Under the pieces are notes generated by a model. That model was not told the DNA's origin, did no database searches, and was given only the letters and a program-made list of their open reading frames with translations. DNA of 64,000 nucleotides from Lytechinus pictus (Eukaryota; Echinodermata; Echinoidea; Temnopleuroida; Toxopneustidae), in assembly GCF_037042905.1 (NCBI RefSeq), contig NC_087252.1, forward strand, positions 32,947,494 to 33,011,493, given 5' to 3'. How positions within the stretch are numbered: the stretch's first letter is position 1; the number at the start of each line of letters is the position of its first letter. A program made the position numbers and the translations under genes. Positions 39,201-44,870 of the stretch are shown here, piece by piece.

Positions 39201-40632
39201 GGGTGATTAGATCAATCATAACTCTTTGTAAGATGGGCCCTAATACGTTTGATTATACATTCGTTACATAATATTGCTGCCCCTACCATCACGCATCTCG
39301 TTTATGATAATTCTACAGCTTTTTACCCAGCTTAACGATTCCGTTGTGGAGCCACTGAGGTCCGCCCTCTATCGATACGAGGAGCAGAAGTTGAAGGAAG
39401 ATCAGATTAAAGAGAAAATGAGAGAGGTATTTTATCGGCATTTTCATTTATTCTTTCACTCTATCAATATTGCCATCATTGGACTATTTCATTTGTCCCT
39501 GTGATTCGTATGTAAACATACAAAATAAAGGCCTTATACGCATACATTCGTAATTCCGAAGCTTCGTTATACCGAAGGTTCGGATATTCCGAAGGTTCGT
39601 TATTCCAAAGGTTCGTATATCCGAAGGTTCGTTAGTCCGAAAACGAAGTGAGGTTCGTAATACCGAAGGTTCGTTAATCCGAAAAAAAAATGAGGTTCGT
39701 AATTCCGAAGGTTCGTTAGTCCGAAAACGAAATGATTAACAAACCTAACGAACCTTCGGAACAACGAACCTTATTTCGTTTTCGGATTAACGAACCTTCG
39801 GAACAACGAACCTTATTTCGTTTTCGGATTAACGAACCTTCGGAACTTCGATTCTCATGTCGTTTGCGGATTATCGAACCTTCGGAATAACGCCACAAAT
39901 GTTCGGATTAACGAACCCTTTTACGTTTTCGGATTAACGAACATCGAGGTATAGGCAAATTACGTGTTTCGGAATTACGAACCTTCGGAATAAAGAACCT
40001 TCGGAATTACGAAGTGTAACCGGCCTTATCGCCCTAATCATATACATTTTTTTTTTTGGGGGGGTGGTATGTCGAGCAATTTCTCATTTTAAGCTGCAAG
40101 GGCTGCAAAGTTATAATCAGTATGATGTATCCCCGGTCTGTGAAGGCATTTGAGGAGTCTTCAGTCACCATAGTATTATTATTGTGTTATAACTGAGTTA
40201 TATAACACTTGCTGTTAAATTAATTGATGTTTGTGTTGACTCACATAATGATCATTATTAACGCGGATATGTAATAAGCAAAAGAGTATCAATGACCATA
40301 CTTTGGATTCGTATAATTATGTGAAGTGTTGGTTTTAAAAGGTTCTATAAGAAGCTACAGTATCCGTATAAATTGTAGCCACGGGAGGAAAACCAAACAA
40401 GAAGTATGTTTGTTTGTTGTTGTTGTTGTTGTTCTTCTTCTTCTTCTTTCTTCATTACCCATCATCGATGACCAAGAATGTGTATATTATCATTTCACTG
40501 ATTTGGCCATCTTTCAAATTGAATATTTATGTACTTTTGTTTTTTTGTCAAAGACAATTTTATATGTTATATTTTTTTATGTTCTGTCCGCAGAAGGCAA
40601 GGCTTCGCGCAGAGCAGGAAGGCGTGGACTAG
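190..40632 (+). CDS. PDE9A: PDE9A-like cGMP phosphodiesterase, 3' twelve exons (5' end outside window)
   Basis: Joining the exons 190-260, 6444-6525, 21344-21437, 23101-23175, 27674-27760, 28335-28522, 32260-32416, 33468-33584, 36031-36135, 37856-37984, 39319-39426 and 40594-40632 gives one open frame of 416 residues with matching phases at every GT-AG junction. The product resembles human PDE9A from the N-terminal helical region to the C-terminal tail. Metal-binding and catalytic residues of class I phosphodiesterases are present: HNFRH at 28371-28385, HDLDH at 28491-28505 and the later Asp at 36058-36060. The nucleotide-binding Gln is at 37931-37933 and the clamp Phe at 37940-37942. A Tyr in LLEEYF (36124-36126) matches the human Tyr424 position, a PDE8/PDE9 hallmark. 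In known family members the enzyme hydrolyses cGMP with high affinity. All catalytic motifs are intact, so an active enzyme is inferred. The N-terminus and promoter are upstream of the window. Confidence 0.95.
439..694. mobile_element. MITE with CACTCTAAAA termini, TA target duplication
   Basis: Ends are inverted copies: CACTCTAAAAAAAAATGGG on the left and the reverse complement of CACTCTAAAAAAATATTGGG on the right, each flanked by TA. It is about 256 bp with no coding potential and lies in the PDE9A intron. The TA duplication suggests mobilisation by a Tc1/mariner-type transposase. Confidence 0.75.
823..1001 (+). repeat. Direct repeat, two ~59-bp copies with 120-bp period
   Basis: 823-881 and 943-1001 share a nearly identical segment beginning TAGTTATATCAATATTTTC, with only a few substitutions. 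The separation of exactly 120 bp suggests a local tandem duplication whose spacer has diverged. Confidence 0.75.
1398..1473. repeat. AAAT/GAAT microsatellite
   Basis: Imperfect tandem tetranucleotides (AAAT, GAAT) over about 75 bp. Confidence 0.8.
2679..3666. mobile_element. Tc1/mariner-like non-autonomous element, family A copy 1
   Basis: Begins CAGTGCGTATCAAAAAAAAG, ends with the inverted form and is flanked by TA on both sides. It is 988 bp with long imperfect TIRs and no transposase frame. A second full copy lies at 33749-34732 in reverse orientation and a fragment at about 53765-54110, so this is a dispersed family. Confidence 0.85.
3673..4507. mobile_element. Tc1/mariner-like non-autonomous element, family B
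   Basis: Begins CAGTGCGTCCCACAAAAAAC, ends with inverted GGACGCACTG and has TA on both flanks. Its TIRs are about 200 bp or more (the segment around TCATTCACGCATGAGTGAG recurs inverted near 4355). It starts only a few bases after family A copy 1. It shares the CAGTGCGT end but not the interior. A poly-G tract lies at about 3869-3883. No transposase frame. Confidence 0.85.
4508..5103. other. PDE9A intron, nothing recognised
   Basis: AT-rich intronic sequence with short homopolymers. No exon, TIR pair or tandem repeat was found. Confidence 0.5.
5104..5805. mobile_element. MITE-like element rich in AGCAATTGCT
   Basis: The ends are imperfect inverted copies (GGGTCAGATG near 5106 and CATCTGACC near 5795). 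The interior repeats the palindrome AGCAATTGCT and variants many times. About 700 bp and non-coding. No clear target duplication was identified. Confidence 0.55.
6444..6525 (+). CDS. PDE9A: PDE9A exon: [16 protein letters not shown] segment
   Basis: Acceptor tgtcag, donor GTAGGT. Encodes a charged helical segment similar to human [21 protein letters not shown]. The incoming phase completes the Met codon with the last base of the previous exon, and it ends with two bases of a Ser codon. Confidence 0.92.
6989..7155. mobile_element. Small MITE-like inverted repeat (GTTTCATAAAACTG)
   Basis: GTTTCATAAAACTGTTTGTTAAG near the left and its imperfect reverse complement near 7120-7153 flank about 80 bp. 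Both copies also contain GCACGACT. It ends just before the target duplication of the large foldback. Non-coding. Confidence 0.5.
7195..8170. repeat. Left outer domain: AT-rich palindromic tandem repeat
   Basis: Dozens of copies of the self-complementary core ATTATTTATAAATAAT are separated by short spacers. In 7370-7700 they form a fairly regular ~31-bp unit (core plus GATTATTTGTTTTTC). Each core can form a hairpin. The mirror copy is at about 20330-21270. Confidence 0.9.
8171..9885. repeat. Left inner arm of foldback
   Basis: Inverted copy of about 18385-20330. It contains a unique-looking ~550-bp segment (8180-8720), then repeated near-palindromic units with CTTGGTCGCTTCGCTGTCTC and poly-C or poly-G tracts (8920-9260), then the first ~163-bp tandem unit with an X-box motif at 9757-9770. 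The short open frames seen here are mirrored in the other arm and show no domain similarity. Confidence 0.8.
9886..14639. mobile_element. Nested 4.75-kb DNA transposon with TAA target duplication (PIF/Harbinger-like by signature)
   Basis: Starts TGGGGTGTTGCAAGAAAG and ends CTTGCAACACCCCA, flanked on both sides by TAA (9883-9885 and 14640-14642). The uninterrupted site is visible in the opposite arm near 18379 (GTCTTAGAC), which proves the insertion. A 3-bp TAA/TTA duplication is typical of PIF/Harbinger, so the superfamily is an inference. The terminal ~150-240 bp at each end are rich in GCGTTCAATCGCAA-type motifs. The interior has no recognisable transposase or Myb-like protein. It holds poly-C/G tracts, a one-ended fragment of the CAGGGGCGGATCC family near 11334, a segment near 11930-12080 resembling the 61.6-62.3-kb element, and an AATAAA at 14035-14040. 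Confidence 0.75.
14643..15150. repeat. Left arm continued: ~163-bp tandem units
   Basis: Two further units and a diverged one, each with GTTGCCATGGTAAC or a variant (14674-14687, 14835-14848, about 15012) and a shared CACACATTGG segment. Inverted copy of about 17945-18375. Confidence 0.8.
15151..15729. mobile_element. TTAA-flanked foldback MITE (AAAGGGGAATCCAGCC)
   Basis: TTAA at 15151-15154 and 15726-15729 brackets inverted ends AGGGGAATCCAGCC and GGTTGGATTCCCCT. The element is absent at the matching place in the right arm (about 17870), so it inserted after the arms formed. Non-coding. The TTAA target fits Kolobok or piggyBac types. Confidence 0.8.
15730..17149. other. Innermost foldback arm and central spacer
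   Basis: 15730-about 16250 is a diverged inverted copy of about 17150-17870 (shared segments around ACCTTCAATAATATTT, CTACTCAGTATTTGTTCAT and CTTTACCATACC). About 16250-17149 has no mirror copy and no recognised gene, and forms the loop. Poly-G/C tracts lie near 15800, 15920, 15990 and 16230. Confidence 0.65.
17150..20330. repeat. Right inner arm of foldback
   Basis: Contiguous inverted copy of the left arm. It carries X-box-like motifs at 18175-18188, 18335-18348 and 18494-18507 in ~163-bp units, then the CTTGGTCGC-type repeats at 19000-19590, then the ~550-bp unique-looking segment to 20330. It has its own small insertion near 17525-17764. Confidence 0.8.
17525..17764. mobile_element. Small TIR element inserted in right arm
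   Basis: Imperfect inverted ends: ACCCCTGAGGGGCAAAGGCG on the left and ATGCCCTTGAGGGGTTTT on the right, about 240 bp apart. The matching place in the left arm (near 15895) lacks it. Non-coding. Confidence 0.55.
20331..21296. repeat. Right outer domain: AT-rich palindromic tandem repeat
   Basis: Mirror image of 7175-8170 with the same ATTATTTATAAATAAT cores. It ends at the foldback terminus, 47 bp upstream of the PDE9A exon at 21344. Confidence 0.9.
21344..21437 (+). CDS. PDE9A: PDE9A exon: RDVPKYPK segment
   Basis: Acceptor tttctag, donor GTAAGA. Encodes [12 protein letters not shown] through KRDVPKYPK, matching human SRTNCPCKY...RRDVPTYPK just before the catalytic domain. It starts with the third base of a Ser codon and ends in phase 0. 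Confidence 0.93.
21660..21846. mobile_element. Small MITE-like inverted repeat
   Basis: CGGCAACACACTGTCC near 21675 and its near reverse complement near 21785 lie in about 190 bp ending TTTTAAGAGTGTA, which resembles the MITE terminus at 694. The left end is eroded. Confidence 0.4.
21847..23100. other. PDE9A intron
   Basis: Apart from the microsatellite, no exon or TIR element was recognised. The last 20 bases form a strong pyrimidine-rich acceptor. Confidence 0.5.
22640..22815. repeat. TA/ATATAT microsatellite inside a direct repeat
   Basis: ACATGTATATCTCATTTTTT plus about 25 further bases occurs near 22659 and again near 22770. The copies are separated by a TA-rich tract. This is a short tandem duplication with a simple-repeat spacer. 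Confidence 0.75.
23101..23175 (+). CDS. PDE9A: PDE9A exon: start of catalytic domain
   Basis: Acceptor ctctgcag, donor GTAAGC, 25 codons, phase 0-0. [20 protein letters not shown] is close to human [20 protein letters not shown]. Confidence 0.95.
23176..23754. other. PDE9A intron, nothing recognised
   Basis: AT-rich sequence with no exon or repeat seen. Confidence 0.5.
25726..27402 (-). mobile_element. 5'-truncated CR1/Jockey-type LINE
   Basis: The minus strand encodes the end of a reverse transcriptase. The catalytic FADD box is at 27373-27384. A frameshift lies near 27255. Then comes a 218-residue open stretch (27244-26588) with the typical [23 protein letters not shown] and [12 protein letters not shown] motifs. 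The 3' end near 25726 carries a TTGAATTTGAATTTG tail. It interrupts the foldback (CAATT before, ATTGTG after), consistent with a short ATT duplication. There is no 5' half and no endonuclease, so it is a dead copy. Confidence 0.85.
26588..27384 (-). pseudogene. LINE reverse transcriptase C-terminal remnant
   Basis: [14 protein letters not shown], then after a one-base shift a continuous reading of the thumb and C-terminal region ending [10 protein letters not shown]. It lacks fingers, most of the palm and the endonuclease, and is frameshifted, so it is non-functional. The closest group by motif is CR1/Jockey. The exact clade cannot be named by eye. Confidence 0.8.
27421..27673. other. Intron with fragment of the foldback family
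   Basis: 27433-27510 resembles the foldback centre at about 24952-25025 (GGGGCTTTCACAATT, CTCGTGCGATC, TTTGGTCACAA). A poly-C tract lies at about 27571. The remainder leads to the acceptor of the next exon. Confidence 0.6.
27674..27760 (+). CDS. PDE9A: PDE9A exon: [15 protein letters not shown]
   Basis: Acceptor gatcag, donor GTGAGT, 29 codons, phase 0-0. Matches human [20 protein letters not shown] with the following NPVTLRRWL. Confidence 0.95.
27761..28334. other. PDE9A intron
   Basis: Contains a poly-C/poly-A tract at 27895-27942. No other feature recognised. Confidence 0.5.
28335..28522 (+). CDS. PDE9A: PDE9A exon: metal-binding HNFRH and HDLDH motifs
   Basis: Acceptor ccgtatag, donor GTATGT. 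62 codons plus two bases. Carries [13 protein letters not shown] (general acid His and first metal His) and [15 protein letters not shown] (metal-binding His-Asp pair). Nearly every signature residue of the class I PDE core is unchanged. Confidence 0.96.
28523..29626. other. PDE9A intron with dispersed-repeat fragment
   Basis: 28890-29120 resembles part of the element at 61591-62283 (GACTTTGTACAC, GGGTGCC, CGCGCAACG and a CCCCTCCCCC end). No exon seen. Confidence 0.5.
29627..30232. mobile_element. TTAA-flanked foldback MITE (AGGATGGTCCAGGCTGG)
   Basis: TTAA at both ends, with inverted termini AGGATGGTCCAGGCTGG and CAGCCCGGACCATCCCT. The sub-terminal ATCAAAATCGGATAACAAAT recurs inverted near 30135. 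The centre is also inverted (GGGGATATG...ATCATCAGCC). About 600 bp, non-coding. Confidence 0.85.
30233..32259. other. PDE9A intron with LINE-tail-like and simple repeats
   Basis: A CAATAAACTTTGAATTGAAT-like 3' tail on the minus strand near 30701-30722 suggests a LINE end. Poly-C/poly-A near 30580-30605 and poly-C at about 31566. No exon recognised apart from the MITE listed next. Confidence 0.45.
31605..31763. mobile_element. Short MITE with CAGGGGCCGCGGAA termini
   Basis: CAGGGGCCGCGGAAACGG at the left and CCGTTCCGCGGCCCCTG at the right, near-perfect inverted repeats about 160 bp apart, with internal inverted CTTTCCAAAACCGTG and CTTTCAAAACCGT. Non-coding, with an internal poly-C tract. Confidence 0.8.
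32260..32416 (+). CDS. PDE9A: PDE9A exon: [10 protein letters not shown] motif
   Basis: Acceptor cctgcag, donor GTAAGT. Encodes [20 protein letters not shown] and on to EEQFKDIRQ, nearly identical to human in the [16 protein letters not shown] stretch. The first base completes a Thr codon. Confidence 0.96.
32420..32750 (+). repeat. ~95-bp tandem repeat directly after a splice donor
   Basis: GCAGCAACAGTGCAAATTG at about 32422 and GCAGCAACAGGACAAATTG at about 32517, each followed by the same ~70 bases (TTTTTCGG...CAGTGACTATATT). A third, degenerate copy ends near 32750. The array begins four bases downstream of the exon end. Confidence 0.75.
32751..33467. other. PDE9A intron, nothing recognised
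   Basis: No exon, TIR or tandem repeat seen. Ends with acceptor ttttacag. Confidence 0.5.
33468..33584 (+). CDS. PDE9A: PDE9A exon: [10 protein letters not shown] motif
   Basis: 39 codons, phase 0-0. [20 protein letters not shown] matches human [20 protein letters not shown]. The donor is GTTAGT, weaker than the others but acceptable. Confidence 0.95.
33749..34732. mobile_element. Tc1/mariner-like non-autonomous element, family A copy 2 (reverse)
   Basis: CAGTGCGTATCAAAATAAAA at the left and GATACGCACTG at the right, flanked by TA. The interior is the reverse complement of 2679-3666. 984 bp, non-coding, in a PDE9A intron. Confidence 0.85.
34733..36030. other. PDE9A intron, nothing recognised
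   Basis: AT-rich. Short open frames on both strands (35540-35749) have no recognised similarity. Confidence 0.5.
36031..36135 (+). CDS. PDE9A: PDE9A exon: catalytic Asp and Tyr424-equivalent
   Basis: 35 codons, phase 0-0. [20 protein letters not shown] contains the third metal-binding Asp and the following Glu (DISNE). LLEEYFMQ contains the Tyr equivalent to human 424. Acceptor atccag, donor GTTGGT. Confidence 0.95.
36136..37023. other. PDE9A intron, nothing recognised
   Basis: Strongly AT-rich, with no exon or repeat family seen. Confidence 0.5.
37024..37308. mobile_element. MITE with CAGGGGCGGATCC termini
   Basis: CAGGGGCGGATCCAGGATTTT at the left and GGGTCCGCGCCTG at the right (imperfect inverted repeat), with poly-G just inside both ends and a GCACGTGCCCCC segment. 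A one-ended copy lies near 11334. Non-coding. Confidence 0.7.
37309..37855. other. PDE9A intron, nothing recognised
   Basis: AT-rich with no recognised exon. Ends in a TTTTA-rich pyrimidine tract and acceptor ttcag. Confidence 0.5.
37856..37984 (+). CDS. PDE9A: PDE9A exon: nucleotide-binding Gln
   Basis: 43 codons, phase 0-0. [20 protein letters not shown], then [15 protein letters not shown] with the invariant Gln and the Phe that stacks on the base. Donor GTGGGT. Confidence 0.96.
37985..39318. other. PDE9A intron, nothing recognised
   Basis: No repeat family or exon seen. Short open frames on both strands (around 38331-38598) have no recognised similarity. Confidence 0.5.
39319..39426 (+). 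CDS. PDE9A: PDE9A exon: C-terminal helix
   Basis: 36 codons, phase 0-0. [20 protein letters not shown] resembles human LFPMVEEIMLQPLWESRDRY, the last helix of the catalytic domain. Donor GTATTT is weak. Confidence 0.9.
39546..40018. repeat. Foldback array of CCGAAGGTTCG units
   Basis: The left half repeats TTCGTAATTCCGAAGGTTCG and variants. The right half repeats the reverse complement (CGAACCTTCGGAATAACGAA). Many units of about 20-30 bp face each other, giving a hairpin-forming MITE-like array in the last PDE9A intron. Confidence 0.8.
40594..40632 (+). CDS. PDE9A: PDE9A terminal exon and stop
   Basis: Acceptor gtccgcag, then [12 protein letters not shown] and TAG. The frame is continuous with the previous exon. 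The tail is shorter than in human PDE9A. Assignment rests on acceptor quality and phase, since this tail is not conserved. Confidence 0.75.
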   Translation, partial: KARLRAEQEGVD

Positions 40633-40904
40633 GCATCTATAACTGACCAATCAAAGGCTATCTTCACTTTTATTCTTGCTACAGACTACAAACATATATT
40701 TTCGCACTACCACGGGTCATTTTAAATGCCTTCAATTTTCTAATGGAATCGGTGCAATGTGCAATGTGATATCAAGCATAATGGCGAAACGGTGCTTGTG
40801 TAATTTCTGTAAATATGCAAAGTTGTGTTGTGTAATTTTATTTGCATTTTTTATATTGACTGGTCTTAGTACAAGGGGTCATCAATGTATCATTCATTTT
40901 ATTG

Positions 40905-40985
40905 TTATAATAATAATAATTATTATTATTATTATTATTATTCTTATTATTATTATTATTATTATTGTTATTATCATTATTGTTT
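40905..40985. repeat. ATT microsatellite
   Basis: Runs of TAATAA and TTATTA triplets over about 80 bp. Confidence 0.85.
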
Positions 40986-41091
40986 CCCTTTTTTTGCAAT
41001 TTGCCACTTACTGATTATTTCACGAAAGTAAAAAAAAAATCTTACATGATAATGATGATGATGAACAGCATTTTGCATACTGTCATTTATC

Positions 41092-41244
41092 TATAAAAAA
41101 TATTGAAAGGCACCAGCTTTATCTCCAATATAACTTTGCTGGATAAGATGGGTGTTCAGTTCAGATTTGAATGTCTCAATTATGTGACAAATACGAAGTT
41201 TGATGGATAGAGAATTCAAAAGACAAGGAGCAACAAGTCCAACC
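41092..41244 (-). pseudogene. LINE C-terminal remnant
   Basis: The minus strand reads GLVAPCLLNSLSIKLR...IETFKSELNTHLIQQSY to a stop, the usual ending of CR1/L2-type LINE proteins (LWNSLP...FKxxLKTHLF). About 50 codons remain. Confidence 0.55.
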
Positions 41245-41692
41245 GAATAATATCATTTTAATCTCATTTGTTCTTAATACTTGGTAGTACTGGTACGCCA
41301 CGACCAAGCTATTTACTGAAATTGCAAAAATATTAGAATTATATATAATAAACGTTATGAATATAAATTGAATAGAAATGGCAGTTATAAATGAAGTTCA
41401 AAACGACCTCATATCCTAGCATTTTATTTTATAAACCGTTTCTTAAACCAAAAGTTTGCTAATTTCATTTTTATCTTCCAATTTTGATATAAATTTTGTA
41501 TTTTTAAAAATCCTTTAATTTTAACTGCGCACTTACTGAAACCCGCCAACACGGTGGTCATCTTTGGGGTTGTATTATATTTTGTATAGTATGATATTTG
41601 TGTGTATAAACAATGTTTTATTGGGCCCAGACGTTGGCTAATTTTATCAGAATCTTCATTAATTTTCGAATCGCAATTACTAAAACTTTTTT

Positions 41693-42640
41693 TGTCTCAC
41701 CTGCATAGCAGAGTGAGACTATAGGCGCCGCTTTTCCGACGGCGACGGCGGCGGCGGCGGCGACGGCGGCGGCGGCGTCAACACCAAATCTTAACCTGAG
41801 GTTAAGTTTTTGAAATGACAGCATAACTTAGAAAGTATATGGACCTAGTTCATGAAACTAGGCCATAAGGTTAATCAAGTATTACTGAACATCCTGCCTG
41901 AGTTTCATGTCACATGACCAAGGTCAAAGGTCATTTAGGGTCAATGAACTTAGACCATGTTGGGGGAATCAACATCAAAATCTTAACCTAAGGTTAAGTT
42001 TTTGAAATGTCATCATAACTTAGAAAATATATGGACCTAGTTCATGAAACTTATACATAAGGTTAATCAAGTATCACTGAACATCCTGCATGAGTTTCAC
42101 ATCACATGACCAAGGTCAAAGGTCATTTAGGGTCAATGAACTTTGGCCGAATTGGGGGTATCTGTTGAATTACCATCATAACTTTGAAAGTTTATGGATC
42201 TGATTCATGAAACTTGGACATAATAGTAATCAAGTATTACTGAACATCCTGTGCAAGTTTCAGGTCACATGATCAAGGTCAAAGGTCATTTAGGGTCAAT
42301 GAACTTTGGCCAAATTGGGGTATTTGTTGAATTACAGCCATAAATTTGAAAGTGTGTTGGTCTAGTTCATAAAACTTGGACATAATAGTAATCAAGTATC
42401 ACTGAACATCCTGTGCGAGTTTCAGGTCACATGATCAAGGTCAAAGGTCATGTAAGGTCAAAGAACTTTGGCCACGTTGGGGGTATTTGTTGAATTGCCA
42501 TCATATCTCTATAAGTGTATTGGTCTAGTTCATAAAACGTGGAAATAAGAGTAACCAAGTATCACTGAACATCTTGTGCGAGTTATAGTAGTTTTCAAAA
42601 TCAGCACTGCTGCTATATTGAATCGCGTGATGCAGGTGAG
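41693..42640. mobile_element. Element with GTCTCACCTGCAT ends and ~160-bp tandem units
   Basis: GTCTCACCTGCAT at the left and ATGCAGGTGAGAC at the right are inverted. A GGC/GAC-rich stretch (41725-41780) follows the left end. Then come about five units of 160-190 bp, each with a TCATGAAACT segment, AACATCCTG and (in four) AGGTCAAAGGTCA. Non-coding. Confidence 0.75.
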
Positions 42641-42649
42641 ACGGCCAGA

Positions 42650-43040
42650 GGCATTCCACTTGTTTGAAATCAGCAGGTGTGCTTTTGATTGGACTATGTA
42701 TATTTGTATTGTATGATATGTATTATGTAAAATAATGTATCTTGTATTTAAGCCTATGAACATTTACCACTATACAGTTATTATGTTACATTCAACTCAT
42801 CATCGAAACTGACTCCAAACCATCGATATCAATAAAATGGATGGAGCTTCTACGCGCTCTTTTGAGACCACCGGAAACAACAAAGGTACTCCAAAAGGTC
42901 AAGTGCGCACAGAGTTACATACTTTTTATATTGCGTGTGAGTGTGTGTACGTGAAGTATTTTACGAGTTGGTACGATCACATACGGTTTGTTGTGTCATG
43001 GAGTACTTTTTTTATCGGCCTCAAAGGTCGTGCATGCGAG
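42650..43040. other. Intergenic, nothing firm
   Basis: AATAAA near 42833. A short open frame after it (from 42837) has no recognised similarity. Confidence 0.4.
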
Positions 43041-43871
43041 CAGGGGCGGCAGAAACCGGGGGGGGGGGGGGGTAGCTCCCCCCCCCCCCACCCCCGCATC
43101 TATTATTGGGTATTCGTCCTTATCATGGTTACAAAAATGCATAGAATGCAAAGTTTTCAGGTTGGAGTATTATACATTTTTGGCTTGTGTGTTGCGCTCG
43201 CACCAATTACTGTTTATTAAGGTAGTCATTCTGTTCCCGGTTAAATAAAATGCCTAGAATATCCAGTTTTCTGGTTAGAATATCACAAATTTTCAGCTCG
43301 CGCTCGCATTCTTCAATTGGTGAGATATGTAGCCCGTATCCTATTAATGAGTCACTAAATGCAGTCTTTAAAAGGTTCGTTTTCAAGTCAAAATATTAAA
43401 AACTTCAGCTCGCTTCGCGCTCGCGTTAATTCTTTAGTTAGATTCACATCGTTTTTCATGATTATAAAAACACTGTTCGGAATGTTTACTTTTCATTTCT
43501 TATTACATGGAATTTCCAAAAGTTTGAGCTCGTGATTCGCTCTCGCAACATCCCAATAGAATGCCATTTTAAGAGTAATTAGGTCCATAATTGACACAAA
43601 ATCAAGTTTTACAACTTCAGATTTGATTTTTTTTCCAAACCGCTCGCTCACAAAAAAAAACACCTAAATATATATGTTATCGATCTGAAATCACTTTAAA
43701 ACTTAACTAGTACAAAACACACAACTCCTTCACTCAGATGATAATCTCATGGTGAAATAATCAGTTTGCACCAAAATGCCCTTTTTGGCATATAAGTTTT
43801 CTTTTTGGCTTTGCCCCCATCACCCACCGCCCCCCCCCCCCCGCCCAACAAAAATACGTTCCGCCTCCCCT
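43041..43871. mobile_element. TIR element with CAGGGGCGGCAG ends and CTCGCGCTC repeats
   Basis: CAGGGGCGGCAGAAACCG at the left and CGTTCCGCCTCCCCTG at the right, with poly-G/C just inside each end. The interior has about four units of ~110 bp with AGCTCGCTTCGCGCTCGC motifs (near 43187, 43295, 43407, 43527), as in the element at 56964-58175. Non-coding. Confidence 0.7.
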
Positions 43872-44714
43872 GCGTGCGAACGAGCGTGCGTCATGGAATT
43901 GTGTGCGTGCGTGCAAGCTCCATTAAGCGTGTGGATATCGATGCCCCAATTAAATAAACCAATAACCATTCGAAATGACGTAACATTTTTTATAGGTGCG
44001 GAGTCGGTTTCATGTGTGCGACTGTAGCTATAGATTAGTACATACATGTTACAATGTCTGGTATTTGTTCTGTTCTACATTTTTTTCGATTTACTTTACA
44101 GTATTATAATGTTGTTCGGCTTGGAGTGTGCAATATTGAGCGTATAGCTTTTATTACGATTTGAATATGTAGACAATTAATCGGCGTTGTACATTTCAAA
44201 TTCTTTGTACAGGTTTTGCTTTTTTGTAATTATTGGATGTTCACAGTTCTTGTTATCACCAATCACAGGCGGCGAATTTGTTTGTGTGATTTTTCGATAT
44301 TCCGCTCTTATAGGCTGTCGCACAAAAAAAAAGAGAAATCGGTGGGGGTCAAGTCCCCCCCCCCCCCCCCCTCTCTCTCTCTCGTCCCATCATGAACTAC
44401 GCCAATAGCCTCGTATAGACAGATAAGGGCAGCACTCGGTTTCTTTTCTTTGCATATGCATGGCGATAGACAATGGTAAATGGCAATGGCAAAGAAAATG
44501 GTTGCAGTGTTTGGGGCGCTCTAAACCAATACTTTTACATAAAACGATATAAAGCATGGCCTGGTATATATGCCTGTAATGAACTAGCCGTGTATTTGCC
44601 ATTCTCAACTTGAAGTCTGATGAAAGCTTTTGCGATATAGTTTTTATTCTGTTTATACTTTTGTTATTTTGATATTTTAATATGGACAGTGATTTGTATG
44701 TAGAGGAGCGTAAG

Positions 44715-44870
44715 CCTTGTCGTAATTCGATTTACTACAGGACGTAAATATTTTATATCGTTGTAATTCGAATTAAGTACATAATTACGCCATGTTTTTG
44801 TAATTCGAATTACTACACGATATAAATTATTACGTCGTGCAGTTATTTGAATTACAACACGACGTTTATC
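44715..44870. repeat. Small inverted repeat with AATTCGAATTA cores
   Basis: TATATCGTTGTAATTCGAAT near 44755 and its approximate reverse complement near 44805-44830, with outer CGTCGTGTTGTAATTC-type arms. MITE-like. Confidence 0.45.

Larger units (their letters stand above)
40633..41692. other. PDE9A 3' flank / likely 3' UTR
   Basis: Contains an ATT microsatellite at about 40905-40985 and a LINE remnant at 41092-41244. The first AATAAA on the plus strand, about 41347-41352, is a possible polyadenylation signal but weakly supported. Confidence 0.4.

Noticed and set aside
42837..43220. Frame beginning MDGASTRSFETTGNNKG after an AATAAA
   Set aside because: It runs into a transposon poly-G tract and has no recognised similarity or clear acceptor.
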